Positions 47,747-58,017 of a stretch of 59,032 bases of DNA are shown here, in pieces. How positions within the stretch are numbered: the stretch's first letter is position 1; every line of letters begins with the position of its first letter. Source of the DNA: Thioalkalivibrio sp. XN8 (GTDB lineage Bacteria; Pseudomonadota; Gammaproteobacteria; Steroidobacterales; XN24); contig NZ_JAALFH010000002.1 of NCBI RefSeq assembly GCF_011058255.1, positions 1 through 59,032 of the forward strand, written 5' to 3'. The notes under the pieces are model-generated. The model was not told where the DNA came from and ran no database searches. It saw only the letters and a list, made by a program, of their open reading frames with translations. The position numbers and the translations under genes were made by a program.

Positions 47747-49138
47747 TTGGCCAGCGCGGCTCCAGGCATCGGTGCGGCTCCCCGGGTGATTCCCCGGCCG
47801 GAGCACAATATCTCCCGGGCGAACATCTCGCGCAATGCGCTGAAGGTCATGTACCGGCTGCGTGACGCGGGCTACCAGGCCTTCCTCGTCGGCGGCGGGG
47901 TGCGGGACCTCCTGCTTGGGCGGGAGCCGAAGGACTTCGACATCGCCACGGACGCGCACCCGGAGGACGTGCGGCGGCTGTTCCGCAACTGCCGGCTCAT
48001 CGGCCGCCGCTTCCGGCTCGCCCACGTGTTCTTCGGCCGCGACATCGTCGAAGTCGCTACCTTCCGGGCTTCGGACCAGGAGGAGGGCGGCGACGAGGAC
48101 GACACCCTGCTGGTGAAGGACGAGGAAGGCCGGATCCTCCGCGACAATCGCTACGGCACGATCGACGACGACGTGTGGCGGCGCGACTTCACCGCCAACG
48201 CGCTCTATTACAACATCGAGGATTTCTCGATCTGGGACTATGCCGGCGGCGTGGACGATATCCGCGCCGGCGTGCTCCGGCTGATCGGCGACCCCGAGGA
48301 TCGCTATCGCGAGGATCCGGTCCGCCTGCTGCGCGCGGTGCGCTTCGCCGCCAAGCTGGGCTTTCGGGTCGAGCCGGAAACCGAGCAGCCGCTGACGACC
48401 CTCGCACCGCTGCTCGAATCCGTGCCGCCCGCCCGCCTGTTCGACGAGGTACTGAAGCTGTTCCTCAGCGGGCACGGCGTCGCGTCCTACGATTTGCTCA
48501 GGCGCTACGGGCACTTCCACCAGCTCTTCCCGGCGGTCGACCGGCTGCTCGACAGCGAAGCCGGCGAACCTTACCGCGCGCTGCTGCTCGCCTCGCTGCA
48601 GAACACCGATCAGCGGGTCGCCGCGGACGAGCCGGTCACCCCGGTGTTTCTCTTCAGCGTACTGATGTGGGGCCCGGTCCGGCGCCGCGCGGCCGAGCTG
48701 GAGGAGGCGGGCGAGCCGCCGATCCAGGCGCTGTTGCTGGCGGCCGACGAGGTCATGGATGCGCAGCAGTCGCAGGTGGCGATCCCGCGTCGCATCACCG
48801 CGCCCATGAAGGAACTGATGGTGACGCAGCTCAAGCTCAACCGCACCCGCGGCAAGCGGGTGCTCGGGCTGCTCGGACAGACCCGCTTCCGGGCGGCCTA
48901 CGATTTTCTCTGCCTGCGGGCCAAGGTCGGTGACGCCGACCCGGCGCTGGCGGAGTTCTGGACGCAGCTGCAGGAACTCGACGAGGCGCAACGGATCGCG
49001 GCGGTCGATCCGGGCCGCCGGCGACCGGCCGATGGCGCCACGGAGGAACAGCCGCAGGCAGACGGCGAGGACCCGGCCAGGCCCCGGCGCCGCCGCCGCC
49101 GGCCGCGACGGCGCAAGCCCGGCGGCGGAACCGACTGA
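47747..49138 (+). CDS. pcnB: poly(A) polymerase I
   Basis: Adds 3' poly(A) tails to RNA. It is 463 aa from the TTG at 47747; TTG 47723 and GTG 47786 are alternatives, and the first E. coli-like stretch VIPRPEHNISRANISRNALK begins at the latter. The nucleotidyltransferase core has FLVGGGVRDLLLG, KDFDIATDA and GRRFRLAHV; then RRDFTANALYY and DPEDRYREDPVRLLRAVRFA. The C-terminal ~50 residues are Arg/Pro-rich RNA-binding sequence. pcnB-folK is a conserved pair. Confidence 0.95.
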   Translation: MASAAPGIGAAPRVIPRPEHNISRANISRNALKVMYRLRDAGYQAFLVGGGVRDLLLGREPKDFDIATDAHPEDVRRLFRNCRLIGRRFRLAHVFFGRDIVEVATFRASDQEEGGDEDDTLLVKDEEGRILRDNRYGTIDDDVWRRDFTANALYYNIEDFSIWDYAGGVDDIRAGVLRLIGDPEDRYREDPVRLLRAVRFAAKLGFRVEPETEQPLTTLAPLLESVPPARLFDEVLKLFLSGHGVASYDLLRRYGHFHQLFPAVDRLLDSEAGEPYRALLLASLQNTDQRVAADEPVTPVFLFSVLMWGPVRRRAAELEEAGEPPIQALLLAADEVMDAQQSQVAIPRRITAPMKELMVTQLKLNRTRGKRVLGLLGQTRFRAAYDFLCLRAKVGDADPALAEFWTQLQELDEAQRIAAVDPGRRRPADGATEEQPQADGEDPARPRRRRRRPRRRKPGGGTD

Positions 49139-49140
49139 CC

Positions 49141-49641
49141 GTGGCCGGTGAGCGTTTCCTGCCCGCCTATGTCGGGCTGGGCAGCAACCTTGACGATCCG
49201 GCCGGCCAGTTGCGCCGGGCCCTGGCCTCGCTCGCCGGGCTGCCCGCTACCAGGCTGCTGTGCGCGTCGTCGTTCTACCGCAGCCCGCCGCTGGGGCCTG
49301 CCAGCCAGCCCGATTACCTGAATGCAGTGGCCGGACTCCTGACTACGCTGCCGCCCCTTGAACTGCTCGCCGCGCTGCAGGCCATCGAGACGGCCCAGGG
49401 CCGCCGCCGCGACGGGGAGCGCTGGGGCCCGCGCACGCTCGATCTCGACCTGCTGCTGCACGGTGGCGCCCGGCTGGCTTCGGCGGCGCTGACGCTGCCG
49501 CATCCGGGGCTGCGCGAGCGCGCCTTCGTGCTGGTGCCGCTGGCGGAGATTGCGCCGGGCCTGCGTCTGCCCGACGGCGCGCTGGTGGCGCGGCTGGCGG
49601 GCGCCGTGGACGCGGCCGGGCTGCAGAGGCTGGCGGCCTGA
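49141..49641 (+). CDS. folK: HPPK, 2-amino-4-hydroxy-6-hydroxymethyldihydropteridine pyrophosphokinase
   Basis: Folate-pathway pyrophosphokinase; 166 aa. Motifs are YVGLGSNLDDP, SSFYRSPPLG and the signature RWGPRTLDLDLLLHGG, with the two metal-binding Asp residues. It begins at a GTG 2 bp after pcnB and ends overlapping the kinase gene by 1 bp. Confidence 0.96.
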   Translation: MAGERFLPAYVGLGSNLDDPAGQLRRALASLAGLPATRLLCASSFYRSPPLGPASQPDYLNAVAGLLTTLPPLELLAALQAIETAQGRRRDGERWGPRTLDLDLLLHGGARLASAALTLPHPGLRERAFVLVPLAEIAPGLRLPDGALVARLAGAVDAAGLQRLAA

Positions 49642-50294
49642 TGCCGCGCTCGTTGCGTTACCTGGCAATCGAGGGCCCGATCGGTGTCGGCAAGACGTCA
49701 CTGGCGCGGCGCCTGGCCGAGACTCTCCAGTTCGACCTCGTGCTCGAACAGGCCGAGGAGAACCCTTTCCTGGAGCGCTTCTACCGCGACCCGGAGCCCA
49801 ATGCCCTGCCGACCCAGTTGCACTTCCTGTTCCAGCGCGCGCGGCAGGCCCAGGAGATGCGCCAGGCCGACCTGTTCGCAGGCGGCCGCGTCGCCGACTT
49901 CCTGCTCGAGAAGGACCGGATCTTCGCCCGCCTGACCCTGCGCGACGAGGAATACCGGCTCTACGAGCAGGTCTACCAGGGCCTCACGCTGGACGCGCCC
50001 ACGCCCGACCTGGTGGTGTACCTGCAGGCGCCGGTGGAGGTGCTGGTCGAGCGCGTGCAGCGCAGGGGCATCCCCTACGAGCAGCAGGTGCAGGCGGACT
50101 ACCTGCGGCGGCTGTCGGAGGCCTACATGGATTTCTTTCATCGCTACGATGCCGGCCCGCTGCTGATCGTCAACGCGGCGACCATCGACCCGGTGCGGCG
50201 CGAGGCGGATTTCCAGGACCTGCTGCAGCGGATCCACGCCATCGAAGGGGGCCGCCAGTACTACAACCCGACGCCCTTCGGCGGGCCGGGCTGA
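49641..50294 (+). CDS. deoxynucleoside kinase (dGK/dAK-like)
   Basis: A 217-aa P-loop kinase of the dNK family. The Walker A is EGPIGVGKTSLARRLAE, then EENPFLERFYRDP, FLFQRARQAQEM, the DRIFARLTLRDEEYRLY substrate region (a variant of the usual ...SDRIFA) and the lid RVQRRGIPYEQQ. The base specificity cannot be told. This gene commonly lies between folK and panB in gammaproteobacteria. Confidence 0.9.
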   Translation: MPRSLRYLAIEGPIGVGKTSLARRLAETLQFDLVLEQAEENPFLERFYRDPEPNALPTQLHFLFQRARQAQEMRQADLFAGGRVADFLLEKDRIFARLTLRDEEYRLYEQVYQGLTLDAPTPDLVVYLQAPVEVLVERVQRRGIPYEQQVQADYLRRLSEAYMDFFHRYDAGPLLIVNAATIDPVRREADFQDLLQRIHAIEGGRQYYNPTPFGGPG

Positions 50295-50368
50295 GCCAGG
50301 CGCCGGAGATTGATGTTCCCGGGGGAATTGGCCATGCTGGCCCGCGAGCGGACGAGGGGAGTCGCGCC

Positions 50369-51205
50369 ATGACCATGTACAGCCACCTGCAGGACCGGGC
50401 GCGGGCCGACCAGCCCGTCACGCTCGACACGCTGCGCGGCATGAAAGACGCCGGCGAGAAGATCGCCTGCCTGACCGCCTACGATGCCAGCTTCGCGGCG
50501 GCCGTTGACGGGGCCGGGACCGACCTCGTCCTGGTGGGCGATTCGCTGGGGATGGTCGTGCAGGGCCACGACACCACCGTGCCGGTGACCATGGACGACA
50601 TGGTCTATCACGCCCGCTGCGTGACCCGGGGAGTGCACCGGGCATTCCTGGTTGCGGACATGCCCTTCGGCAGCTACAGCCTGCCGGAGCCCGCCTTCGC
50701 CAACGCAGTGCGCCTGATGCAGGAAGGCGGTGCGGCGATGGTGAAGCTCGAGGGCGGGGCGCTGCAGGTTCGCACGGTGGAGTTCCTGGCCTCGCGCGAC
50801 ATTCCGGTGTGCGCCCACATCGGCCTCACGCCCCAGTCGATCCACAAGCTCGGCGGCTTCAAGGTGCAGGGCCGCGAGCAGGCGGCAGCCGAACAGATGA
50901 TCAGGGACGCGCATGCGCTGCAGGAAGCCGGCGCGGACATCGTCCTGCTCGAATGCGTCCCGACCGCCCTCGGCCAGGCGATCACGCAGGCCTTGCGGGT
51001 GCCGGTGATCGGCATCGGCGCTGGACCCGCGGTGGATGGCCAGATTCTCGTGCTGTACGACATCCTCGCCGTGACGCCCGGCCGCAAGCCGCGTTTCGCC
51101 AGGGACTTCCTCGCCGGCGCCGGGAGCCTGCACCAGGCACTCGCGGCCTATGTCGCGGCCGTCAAGGACGGCAGTTACCCGGCGCCGGAGCACTGCTTCT
51201 CGTGA
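50369..51205 (+). CDS. panB: ketopantoate hydroxymethyltransferase
   Basis: First committed step of pantothenate synthesis; 278 aa. Motifs are [55 protein letters not shown] and [26 protein letters not shown] lies 7 nt before the ATG at 50369. The 74-bp gap upstream could hold a promoter for panBCD, but none is obvious. Confidence 0.97.
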   Translation: MTMYSHLQDRARADQPVTLDTLRGMKDAGEKIACLTAYDASFAAAVDGAGTDLVLVGDSLGMVVQGHDTTVPVTMDDMVYHARCVTRGVHRAFLVADMPFGSYSLPEPAFANAVRLMQEGGAAMVKLEGGALQVRTVEFLASRDIPVCAHIGLTPQSIHKLGGFKVQGREQAAAEQMIRDAHALQEAGADIVLLECVPTALGQAITQALRVPVIGIGAGPAVDGQILVLYDILAVTPGRKPRFARDFLAGAGSLHQALAAYVAAVKDGSYPAPEHCFS

Positions 51206-52062
51206 GCCGCCCGCCGGTCGAGGGCGGCGTCGCCGGCCTGCGGACGCGACTCGCCGACTGGCGCCGCGACGGCGCCCGCATCGCCTTCGTGCCGACCATG
51301 GGCAATCTGCACGAGGGGCACATGGACCTGGTACGCACGGCCGGCGAGCGAGCTGATCGCGTGGTGGCCAGCATTTTCGTCAACCCGCTGCAGTTCGGCC
51401 CGGGCGAGGACTTCGCCGCCTACCCGCGGACGCTGGCCGATGACCTGGACCGCCTCGCCGGGACCTGCTGCGACCTGGTGTTCGCCCCGACCGAGGCCGT
51501 CATGTACCCGCACGGGCGGGAGGGCCGGACGCGGGTCGAGGTCCCCGGCCTGTCCGCCATCCTCTGCGGGGCGAGCCGGCCGGGCCACTTTGCCGGCGTG
51601 ACCACCGTGGTGGCCAAGCTGTTCCACCTGGTGCAGCCCGACCTGGCGGTGTTCGGCCATAAGGACTACCAGCAGCTCGCGATCATCCGGCGCATGGTGA
51701 CGGATCTCGATTTCCCGCTCCAGGTGACGGGGGTGCCCACGCGGCGGGAAGCGGACGGGCTGGCGATGAGCTCGCGTAACCGCTATCTCACGCCTGCGGA
51801 GCGGCGGATCGCGCCGGCCCTTTACGCTGCGCTGCAGCAAGCCGCGGCGGGACTGCGGCAGGGCGAACGAGACTTTGTTGCATTACAACAGGCGGGCATG
51901 GAAAATATCCGGTCGGCCGGTATGGCCCCGGAGTATTTCGAGGTGCGACGGCAGGACACCCTGGCGCCGGCGACAGCCGGCGACCGGAACCTGGTGGTCC
52001 TGGCGGCGTCAAAACTGGGGCGGGCGCGACTGATCGACAACGTGCTCGTGGACCTGGACTGA
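51202..52062 (+). CDS. panC: pantothenate synthetase
   Basis: ATP-dependent ligation of pantoate and beta-alanine; 286 aa. It has [17 protein letters not shown] with the HIGH-like motif, [36 protein letters not shown] and [11 protein letters not shown]. The GTG start overlaps the panB stop (GTGA). One residue differs from the common HxGH context ([10 protein letters not shown]), within family variation. Confidence 0.97.
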   Translation: MSRPPVEGGVAGLRTRLADWRRDGARIAFVPTMGNLHEGHMDLVRTAGERADRVVASIFVNPLQFGPGEDFAAYPRTLADDLDRLAGTCCDLVFAPTEAVMYPHGREGRTRVEVPGLSAILCGASRPGHFAGVTTVVAKLFHLVQPDLAVFGHKDYQQLAIIRRMVTDLDFPLQVTGVPTRREADGLAMSSRNRYLTPAERRIAPALYAALQQAAAGLRQGERDFVALQQAGMENIRSAGMAPEYFEVRRQDTLAPATAGDRNLVVLAASKLGRARLIDNVLVDLD

Positions 52063-52090
52063 ACGGACCCTGCGTGGGAAGGAGCAACCG

Positions 52091-52471
52091 ATGCAGCTGA
52101 CTTTGCTCAAGGCCAAGCTACACCGGGCCTGCGTGACTCACGCAGAGCTTGATTACGAGGGTTCGTGCGCCATCGACTCCGACCTGCTGGAGCTGGCGGG
52201 GATCATGGAGTACGAGCAGATCCAGATCTACAACGTCACCGGCGGCGAGCGCTTCACCACCTACGCCATTCGCGCCGAGGCCGGCTCGCGCATCATCTCC
52301 GTGAACGGCGCCGCCGCCCACAAGGCGCGCCCGGGCGATCGCGTGATCATCTGCGCCTACGGCGGCATGAGCCAGCAGGAAGCCCGCCTGCACAAGCCGA
52401 AGCTGGTCTACCTCGACGAGCACAACCGCGTCACGCGCACCGGCGACGCCATCCCCGTCCAGGCCGCCTGA
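52091..52471 (+). CDS. panD: aspartate 1-decarboxylase
   Basis: Pyruvoyl-dependent enzyme making beta-alanine for PanC; 126 aa. The self-processing site is YEGSCAID with cleavage between Gly24 and Ser25. Also present are [14 protein letters not shown] and the [19 protein letters not shown] core. A GGAAGGAG precedes the ATG. It completes panBCD. Confidence 0.98.
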   Translation: MQLTLLKAKLHRACVTHAELDYEGSCAIDSDLLELAGIMEYEQIQIYNVTGGERFTTYAIRAEAGSRIISVNGAAAHKARPGDRVIICAYGGMSQQEARLHKPKLVYLDEHNRVTRTGDAIPVQAA

Positions 52472-52478
52472 GACCTTC

Positions 52479-53429
52479 CTAGAGCGCGATCTGGTTCCTG
52501 CCGCCCATCTTGGCGCGGTACAGGGCATCGTCCGCGCGCGCGATCAACGTCTCCAGGGTGTCGCCCGGCTCGGCTGCGGCCACGCCCGCGGACAGCGTGA
52601 TGCTGGGGGCGCCCGGGTCCAGGTCGGTGGCCTTGAGCACGGCCCAGCGGGCCCGCTCCGCGCAGGTGCGGGCCGCTTCCTTGTCCGCCCCCGGCAGCAG
52701 GATACAGAACTCGTCGCCGCCGAATCGCGCCACCATGTCGCCCGGCCGGAAATGCTGGCGCAGGGTCTCCGCGACCAGCCGCAGGGCCCGGTCCCCGGCG
52801 ACGTGCCCGTAGCGGTCGTTGAAGCGCTTGAACTGGTCCACGTCGACCATGACCATTGCCGTCGGCGTCTCGTCCTTGAGGCAGCGATCCAGGCGGCGCC
52901 GGAACATGTTGTCCAGCCAGTGCCGGTTGTGCAGGTCGGTGAGGGCGTCGGTCACGGCGTGCTTCTCGAACTCGCGCAGGATACCCACGCTGTCGAGGAT
53001 CACCTGGTTGTCGGAGCGCACCCGCGAGGACAGGATCACCAGCAGGTTGCGGGCGAAGGCGTGCGAGACGTTGATCATGCGCCAGAGAATGTCCTGCTCG
53101 ATCACCATCAGGTGGGAATCGCGCGCCGCCACTACCCAGGCCGAGGGATTCTTCTCCTCGATGATGGACATCTCGCCCGCGCACTGCCCCGGCTGCAATG
53201 TGGTCAGCGGCTCGTTGTCGAGCGAGCCCAGGCGCACTTCGAGGGCCCCGGACAGGATCACGAACACGCGGGAGTTGGTGGCGGAGGGCGCCAGCAGGAT
53301 CTCGCCGGCGCGGATGTCCCTGCGCCGCGTACGCGCCAGGAAGGGACCGACGGAACGGATGTCGACGCCGCTGAAAATCTGCAGCCCGGCCAGGAAATGC
53401 CTGATGTCAGGCGCGTCGACGAAATCCAC
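52479..53429 (-). CDS. diguanylate cyclase with N-terminal cyclic-nucleotide-binding-like domain
   Basis: A 316-aa soluble protein. Residues ~12-125 form a cNMP-binding fold (VILSGALEVRLGS, GQCAGEMSII), but the usual Pro-Arg-x-Ala phosphate cassette reads NPSA, so the key Arg is absent. A short helix leads to a GGDEF domain (about 155-316): DALTDLHNRHWLD, DVDQFKRFNDRYGH and RFGGDEF at 235-241. The inhibitory RxxD (RPGD, 228-231) lies five residues before GGDEF. It should make c-di-GMP with product inhibition; the input is unknown. It is convergent with panD, 7 bp away. Confidence 0.93.
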   Translation of the reverse strand: MDFVDAPDIRHFLAGLQIFSGVDIRSVGPFLARTRRRDIRAGEILLAPSATNSRVFVILSGALEVRLGSLDNEPLTTLQPGQCAGEMSIIEEKNPSAWVVAARDSHLMVIEQDILWRMINVSHAFARNLLVILSSRVRSDNQVILDSVGILREFEKHAVTDALTDLHNRHWLDNMFRRRLDRCLKDETPTAMVMVDVDQFKRFNDRYGHVAGDRALRLVAETLRQHFRPGDMVARFGGDEFCILLPGADKEAARTCAERARWAVLKATDLDPGAPSITLSAGVAAAEPGDTLETLIARADDALYRAKMGGRNQIAL

Positions 53430-53483
53430 TCGGGCGGCCCTCTGCGTACTTGCCGGTCATTCTGTGTTCAATCCCGGTCAAAC

Positions 53484-54536
53484 TCAACGCTGCTGGGCCC
53501 GCTCGTGCCGGCCGAGCGCCCAGGCCACGTGCTCGCGCAACAGCGCCGAGGCATCGTCGGCACGGGCCGCGAGGGCCGCCCGGGCCTGCTCGTCCGGCGC
53601 CGCATTGCCGAGCGCGACGGCGATGTTGCGGAGCCAGCGCTGGTAACCGATGCGGCGGATGGCCGAGCCTTCCATCCGAGCCAGGAAATCCGTCTCTGAC
53701 CAGGCAAAGAGTTCCGCCAGCACCGGCGCGTCGAGGTTGTCGCGCGCCCGGAAGTCGCGGGTTGCGGCGAATTGCGCGTAGCGGTTCCAGGGGCACACGA
53801 GCTGGCAGTCATCGCAGCCGTAGATCCGGTTGCCCAGGGCCGGCCGCAGTGCCACCGGGATGGCGCCCTCGTGCTCGATCGTCAAATAGGAAATACACCG
53901 CCGGGCATCGAGCTCGTAGGGCGCCACGATGGCCGCGGTCGGGCAGGCATCGAGGCAGGCGGTACAGCTCCCGCAATGGGCGCTCGGGGCCGTGTCGGCC
54001 GGCAGCGGCAGGTCCGTGTAGATCTCGCCCAGGAAGAACCAGCTGCCGGCGTCGCGCGCCAGGAGGTTGGTGTGCTTGCCGATCCAGCCGAGCCCGGCAT
54101 CGCGGGCCAGCGCCTTCTCCAGCACCGGTGCGCTGTCGGTGAAGACCCGGTAGCCGAAGGGGCCGACCGCGGTCTCGATCCGGTCGGCGAGACGCTGCAG
54201 GCGCCGGCGCAGCACCTTGTGATAGTCGCGGCCGAGGGCGTAGCGGGACACGTAGCCCAGGCTGCGCTCGGCCAGCACCGCCTCCGCTGGCGCCGCCTCC
54301 GGGGGCAGGTAATCGAGCCGCACCGAGATCACGCTGATCGTGCCCGGGACCAGGTCCGCCGGACGGCTGCGGCGCGTCCCGTGGCGCGCCATCCACTCCA
54401 TGTCGCCGTGGCGGCCCAGCGCCAGCCACCGCTTCAGCCAGGCCTCGTCCTCGGGCACCGCCGCGCGGGCGATGCCGACCGCGCCGAAGCCCAGCTCGCG
54501 TCCCCAGTCCTTGATCTGTCGGGCCAGAGTCTCCAC
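53484..54536 (-). CDS. queG: epoxyqueuosine reductase
   Basis: Cobalamin- and Fe-S-dependent last step of queuosine tRNA modification; 350 aa from the GTG at 54536. Motifs are FTDSAPVLEKALARDAGLGW, GKHTNLL, the clusters CGSCTACLDACPTAA and CDDCQLVCPWN, and a HEAT-like C-terminal segment (IRRIGYQRWLRNIAVALGN). An ATG at 54560 would add eight residues but lies upstream of a TATACT -10-like box (54544-54549) that is 7 nt before this GTG. Divergent from nnr, as in E. coli. Confidence 0.95.
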   Translation of the reverse strand: METLARQIKDWGRELGFGAVGIARAAVPEDEAWLKRWLALGRHGDMEWMARHGTRRSRPADLVPGTISVISVRLDYLPPEAAPAEAVLAERSLGYVSRYALGRDYHKVLRRRLQRLADRIETAVGPFGYRVFTDSAPVLEKALARDAGLGWIGKHTNLLARDAGSWFFLGEIYTDLPLPADTAPSAHCGSCTACLDACPTAAIVAPYELDARRCISYLTIEHEGAIPVALRPALGNRIYGCDDCQLVCPWNRYAQFAATRDFRARDNLDAPVLAELFAWSETDFLARMEGSAIRRIGYQRWLRNIAVALGNAAPDEQARAALAARADDASALLREHVAWALGRHERAQQR

Positions 54537-54543
54537 GCCCGGC

Positions 54544-54551
54544 AGTATAAT
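54544..54551. promoter_or_regulatory. overlapping divergent -10 boxes for queG and nnr
   Basis: The 8 bp AGTATAAT reads TATAAT on the plus strand (54546-54551) and TATACT on the minus strand (54549-54544). Exactly 7 nt downstream of each lies a start codon: ATG 54559 for nnr and GTG 54536 for queG. This fits a symmetric bidirectional promoter with leaderless or near-leaderless transcripts both ways. No clear -35 is seen on either side. Confidence 0.6.
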
Positions 54552-54558
54552 CGGGGTC

Positions 54559-56041
<1,483 letters not shown>

Positions 56042-56064
<23 letters not shown>

Positions 56065-56551
56065 CGCGGCAGCCACGGCCGCGCTGGGCGCCCGGCTGGC
56101 GCCGGGCCTGGCAGCCGCGTGCCAGGCGGGCCCGGTGGTGGTCCACCTCGAGGGTCCCCTCGGGGCCGGGAAGACGACGCTGGTCCGCGGACTGCTGCGT
56201 GGCCTGGGTCACGAGGGGCGGGTACGCAGCCCGACGTTCACCCTGCTCGAGCCTTACGAGCTGCCCGACTGCGAGGTGATGCACCTCGATCTCTACCGCC
56301 TCGCCGATCCGGCCGAGCTCGACTATCTCGGCCTGGAGGACCTGCTCCGACCCGGTGGGCTGGTCCTCGTCGAATGGGCCGAGCGGGGCGGCGACCGGCT
56401 GCCGGGGGCAGACCTCAAGTTGGCGCTCGATTACCAGGATGCGGGGCGCTGCGCCCGTTGCACCGCGGGCTCAGGCAGGCTTGAGCCCCTGGTCGCGGCC
56501 CTGGCACAGGCGGGCGAGCCAGCGTCGTCACGCAGAATCGAGACTAAGTAA
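56042..56551 (+). CDS. tsaE: tRNA threonylcarbamoyladenosine biosynthesis ATPase TsaE
   Basis: ATPase of the t6A tRNA-modification complex; 169 aa. The Walker A is LEGPLGAGKTTLVRGLLR, switch-like RSPTFTLLEPYEL, then MHLDLYRLADPAELDYLGLE and the conserved LVEWAERGGDRLP. The ATG lies 23 bp inside the end of nnr; a GTG immediately before it is possible. The 93-bp gap to amiB is markedly AT-rich. Confidence 0.95.
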
Positions 56552-56611
56552 CCCCTCCAGCAGCTTGTTTCTCAAAATAATTATTGCGTTCGTGCCCGGC
56601 TTATGGTTAAA

Positions 56612-56642
56612 GTTGGTTCCCGAAATCCAACCAAACTGTTGG
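56612..56642 (+). promoter_or_regulatory. mutually exclusive hairpins just before amiB
   Basis: GTTGG (56612-56616) can pair with CCAAC (56627-56631), and the same CCAAC can pair with GTTGG (56638-56642), which abuts the ATG at 56645. If that ATG is used, these form alternative leader stems able to expose or block the start. If the ATG at 56603 is used, they are coding sequence. Confidence 0.3.
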
Positions 56643-56644
56643 AA

Positions 56645-57952
56645 ATGTCGAGGAAATCTCTTAAAGGCCTGCTGCTCGCGCTGTTGTTCTGCGCTCCGGT
56701 CGCCCAGGCCGAAGTGCTCGTCAAGGACGTGCGCCTGTGGGCCAGCCCCTATGCGACCCGCGTAGTCCTCGATCTCTCGGCCCCCGTCGGCCACACCCTG
56801 TTCACCCTGGACAACCCCAGCCGGCTGGTCGTAGACCTCAAGCCCGCGGCGCTGGCGCGCACGAGCGAGCTGCCGCCCGGCGCCGGGCTGGTGCGGGGCG
56901 TCCGCGCCGCCAACAAGGCCGGCGGGGAGGCCCGCATCGTGCTCGACCTTGCCGGCGAGGCCAAGCCGCGCAGTTTCCTGGTGCGGCCCGAGGGCCGCTA
57001 CGGACATCGCCTGATCATCGAACTCGAAGGCGCGGGCCCCCGGCGCCAGGCGCCCGTGATCAGCGCGGGGCAGGGCGACCGTGAGCTGGTGATTGCCGTC
57101 GATGCCGGACACGGGGGCGAGGACCCGGGCGCGATCGGCCCCCGCGGTACCTATGAGAAGGACGTGGTGCTGGGCGTGGCGCGCCGGCTGGCGGATCGCA
57201 TCAATCGCGAGCCCGGCATGCGCGCCGTGCTGACGCGCGACGGGGATTACTTCCTCAGCCTGCGCCAGCGCGTCGAAAAGGCGCGGCGGAACGGCGCGGA
57301 CCTGTTTGTATCGGTGCACGCTGACGCCTTCAAGAACCCCAGGGCACGGGGTTCCTCGGTCTACGTGCTTTCCAACAAAGGCGCGACCGACGAGGCGGCC
57401 CGCTGGCTGGCAGAGCGGGAGAATGCGGCCGACCTCGTGGGCGGCGTCAGCCTCGACGACAAGGACGACCTGCTGGCTTCGGTGCTCCTGGACCTGTCCC
57501 AGAACGCTTCCATCGGCGCCAGCCTGGAGGTGGGCGAATTCGTGCTCGACCGTCTCGGGGCTGTGAACCGGCTGCACAAGCAGTCGGTGCAGCAGGCCGG
57601 GTTCGCGGTGCTGAAGGCGCCGGACATCCCCTCCATCCTGGTGGAGACGGCCTTCATCTCGAACGTCGAAGAAGAGCAGAAGCTGCGGGACCAGCGATAC
57701 CAGGACCAGCTGGCGAACGCGCTGGTGACCGGTATTCGCGAGTACTTCTACCAGAACCCGCCGCCCGGGACCTGGGTGGCGCGCAACCGCGACCGCGCGC
57801 CCGTGGCCCGCGAAGTCGTCGTTGCCAGCGGTGACACCTTGTCGGGCATCGCCAACCGTTACAACACCAGCGTCCCGGCGCTGCGCCGCTACAACGGGCT
57901 GCGCGGCGACCGGATCAGGGTCGGCCAGGTCATCACGATCCCGGGCGGCTGA
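56645..57952 (+). CDS. amiB: N-acetylmuramoyl-L-alanine amidase AmiB (AMIN, Amidase_3, LysM)
   Basis: Septal peptidoglycan amidase; 435 aa from the ATG at 56645, which begins with a clear Sec signal (MSRKSLKGLLLALLFCAPVA, cut after AQA); an ATG at 56603 would add 14 residues. The AMIN domain follows (about 25-125), then Amidase_3 (about 145-365) with zinc ligands in DAGHGGEDPGAIG, VSVHADAF and the catalytic Glu of VETAFISN. The long insertion with ARWLAERENAADLVGG and DKDDLLASVLLDLSQ resembles the EnvC-activated inhibitory helix. A C-terminal LysM (VASGDTLSGIANRYNTSVPA) ends the protein. Confidence 0.95.
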   Translation: MSRKSLKGLLLALLFCAPVAQAEVLVKDVRLWASPYATRVVLDLSAPVGHTLFTLDNPSRLVVDLKPAALARTSELPPGAGLVRGVRAANKAGGEARIVLDLAGEAKPRSFLVRPEGRYGHRLIIELEGAGPRRQAPVISAGQGDRELVIAVDAGHGGEDPGAIGPRGTYEKDVVLGVARRLADRINREPGMRAVLTRDGDYFLSLRQRVEKARRNGADLFVSVHADAFKNPRARGSSVYVLSNKGATDEAARWLAERENAADLVGGVSLDDKDDLLASVLLDLSQNASIGASLEVGEFVLDRLGAVNRLHKQSVQQAGFAVLKAPDIPSILVETAFISNVEEEQKLRDQRYQDQLANALVTGIREYFYQNPPPGTWVARNRDRAPVAREVVVASGDTLSGIANRYNTSVPALRRYNGLRGDRIRVGQVITIPGG

Positions 57953-57958
57953 CCCCCG

Positions 57959-57987
57959 GTCCTGGGGACTGTCCCCGGGACTGTCCC
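57959..57987. repeat. dispersed GGGGACTGTCCC palindromic repeat, copy 2
   Basis: GTCCTGGGGACTGTCCC (57959-57975) is identical to the copy at 2345. It is followed by a second partly overlapping GGGACTGTCCCC, so that CTGGGGAC (57962-57969) and GTCCCCAG (57980-57987) can also pair. It fills most of the 65-bp amiB-mutL gap and could act as a transcript hairpin there. Confidence 0.6.
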
Positions 57988-58017
57988 CAGCGGGTGGATC
58001 CCGTATCCTAGGCACCC

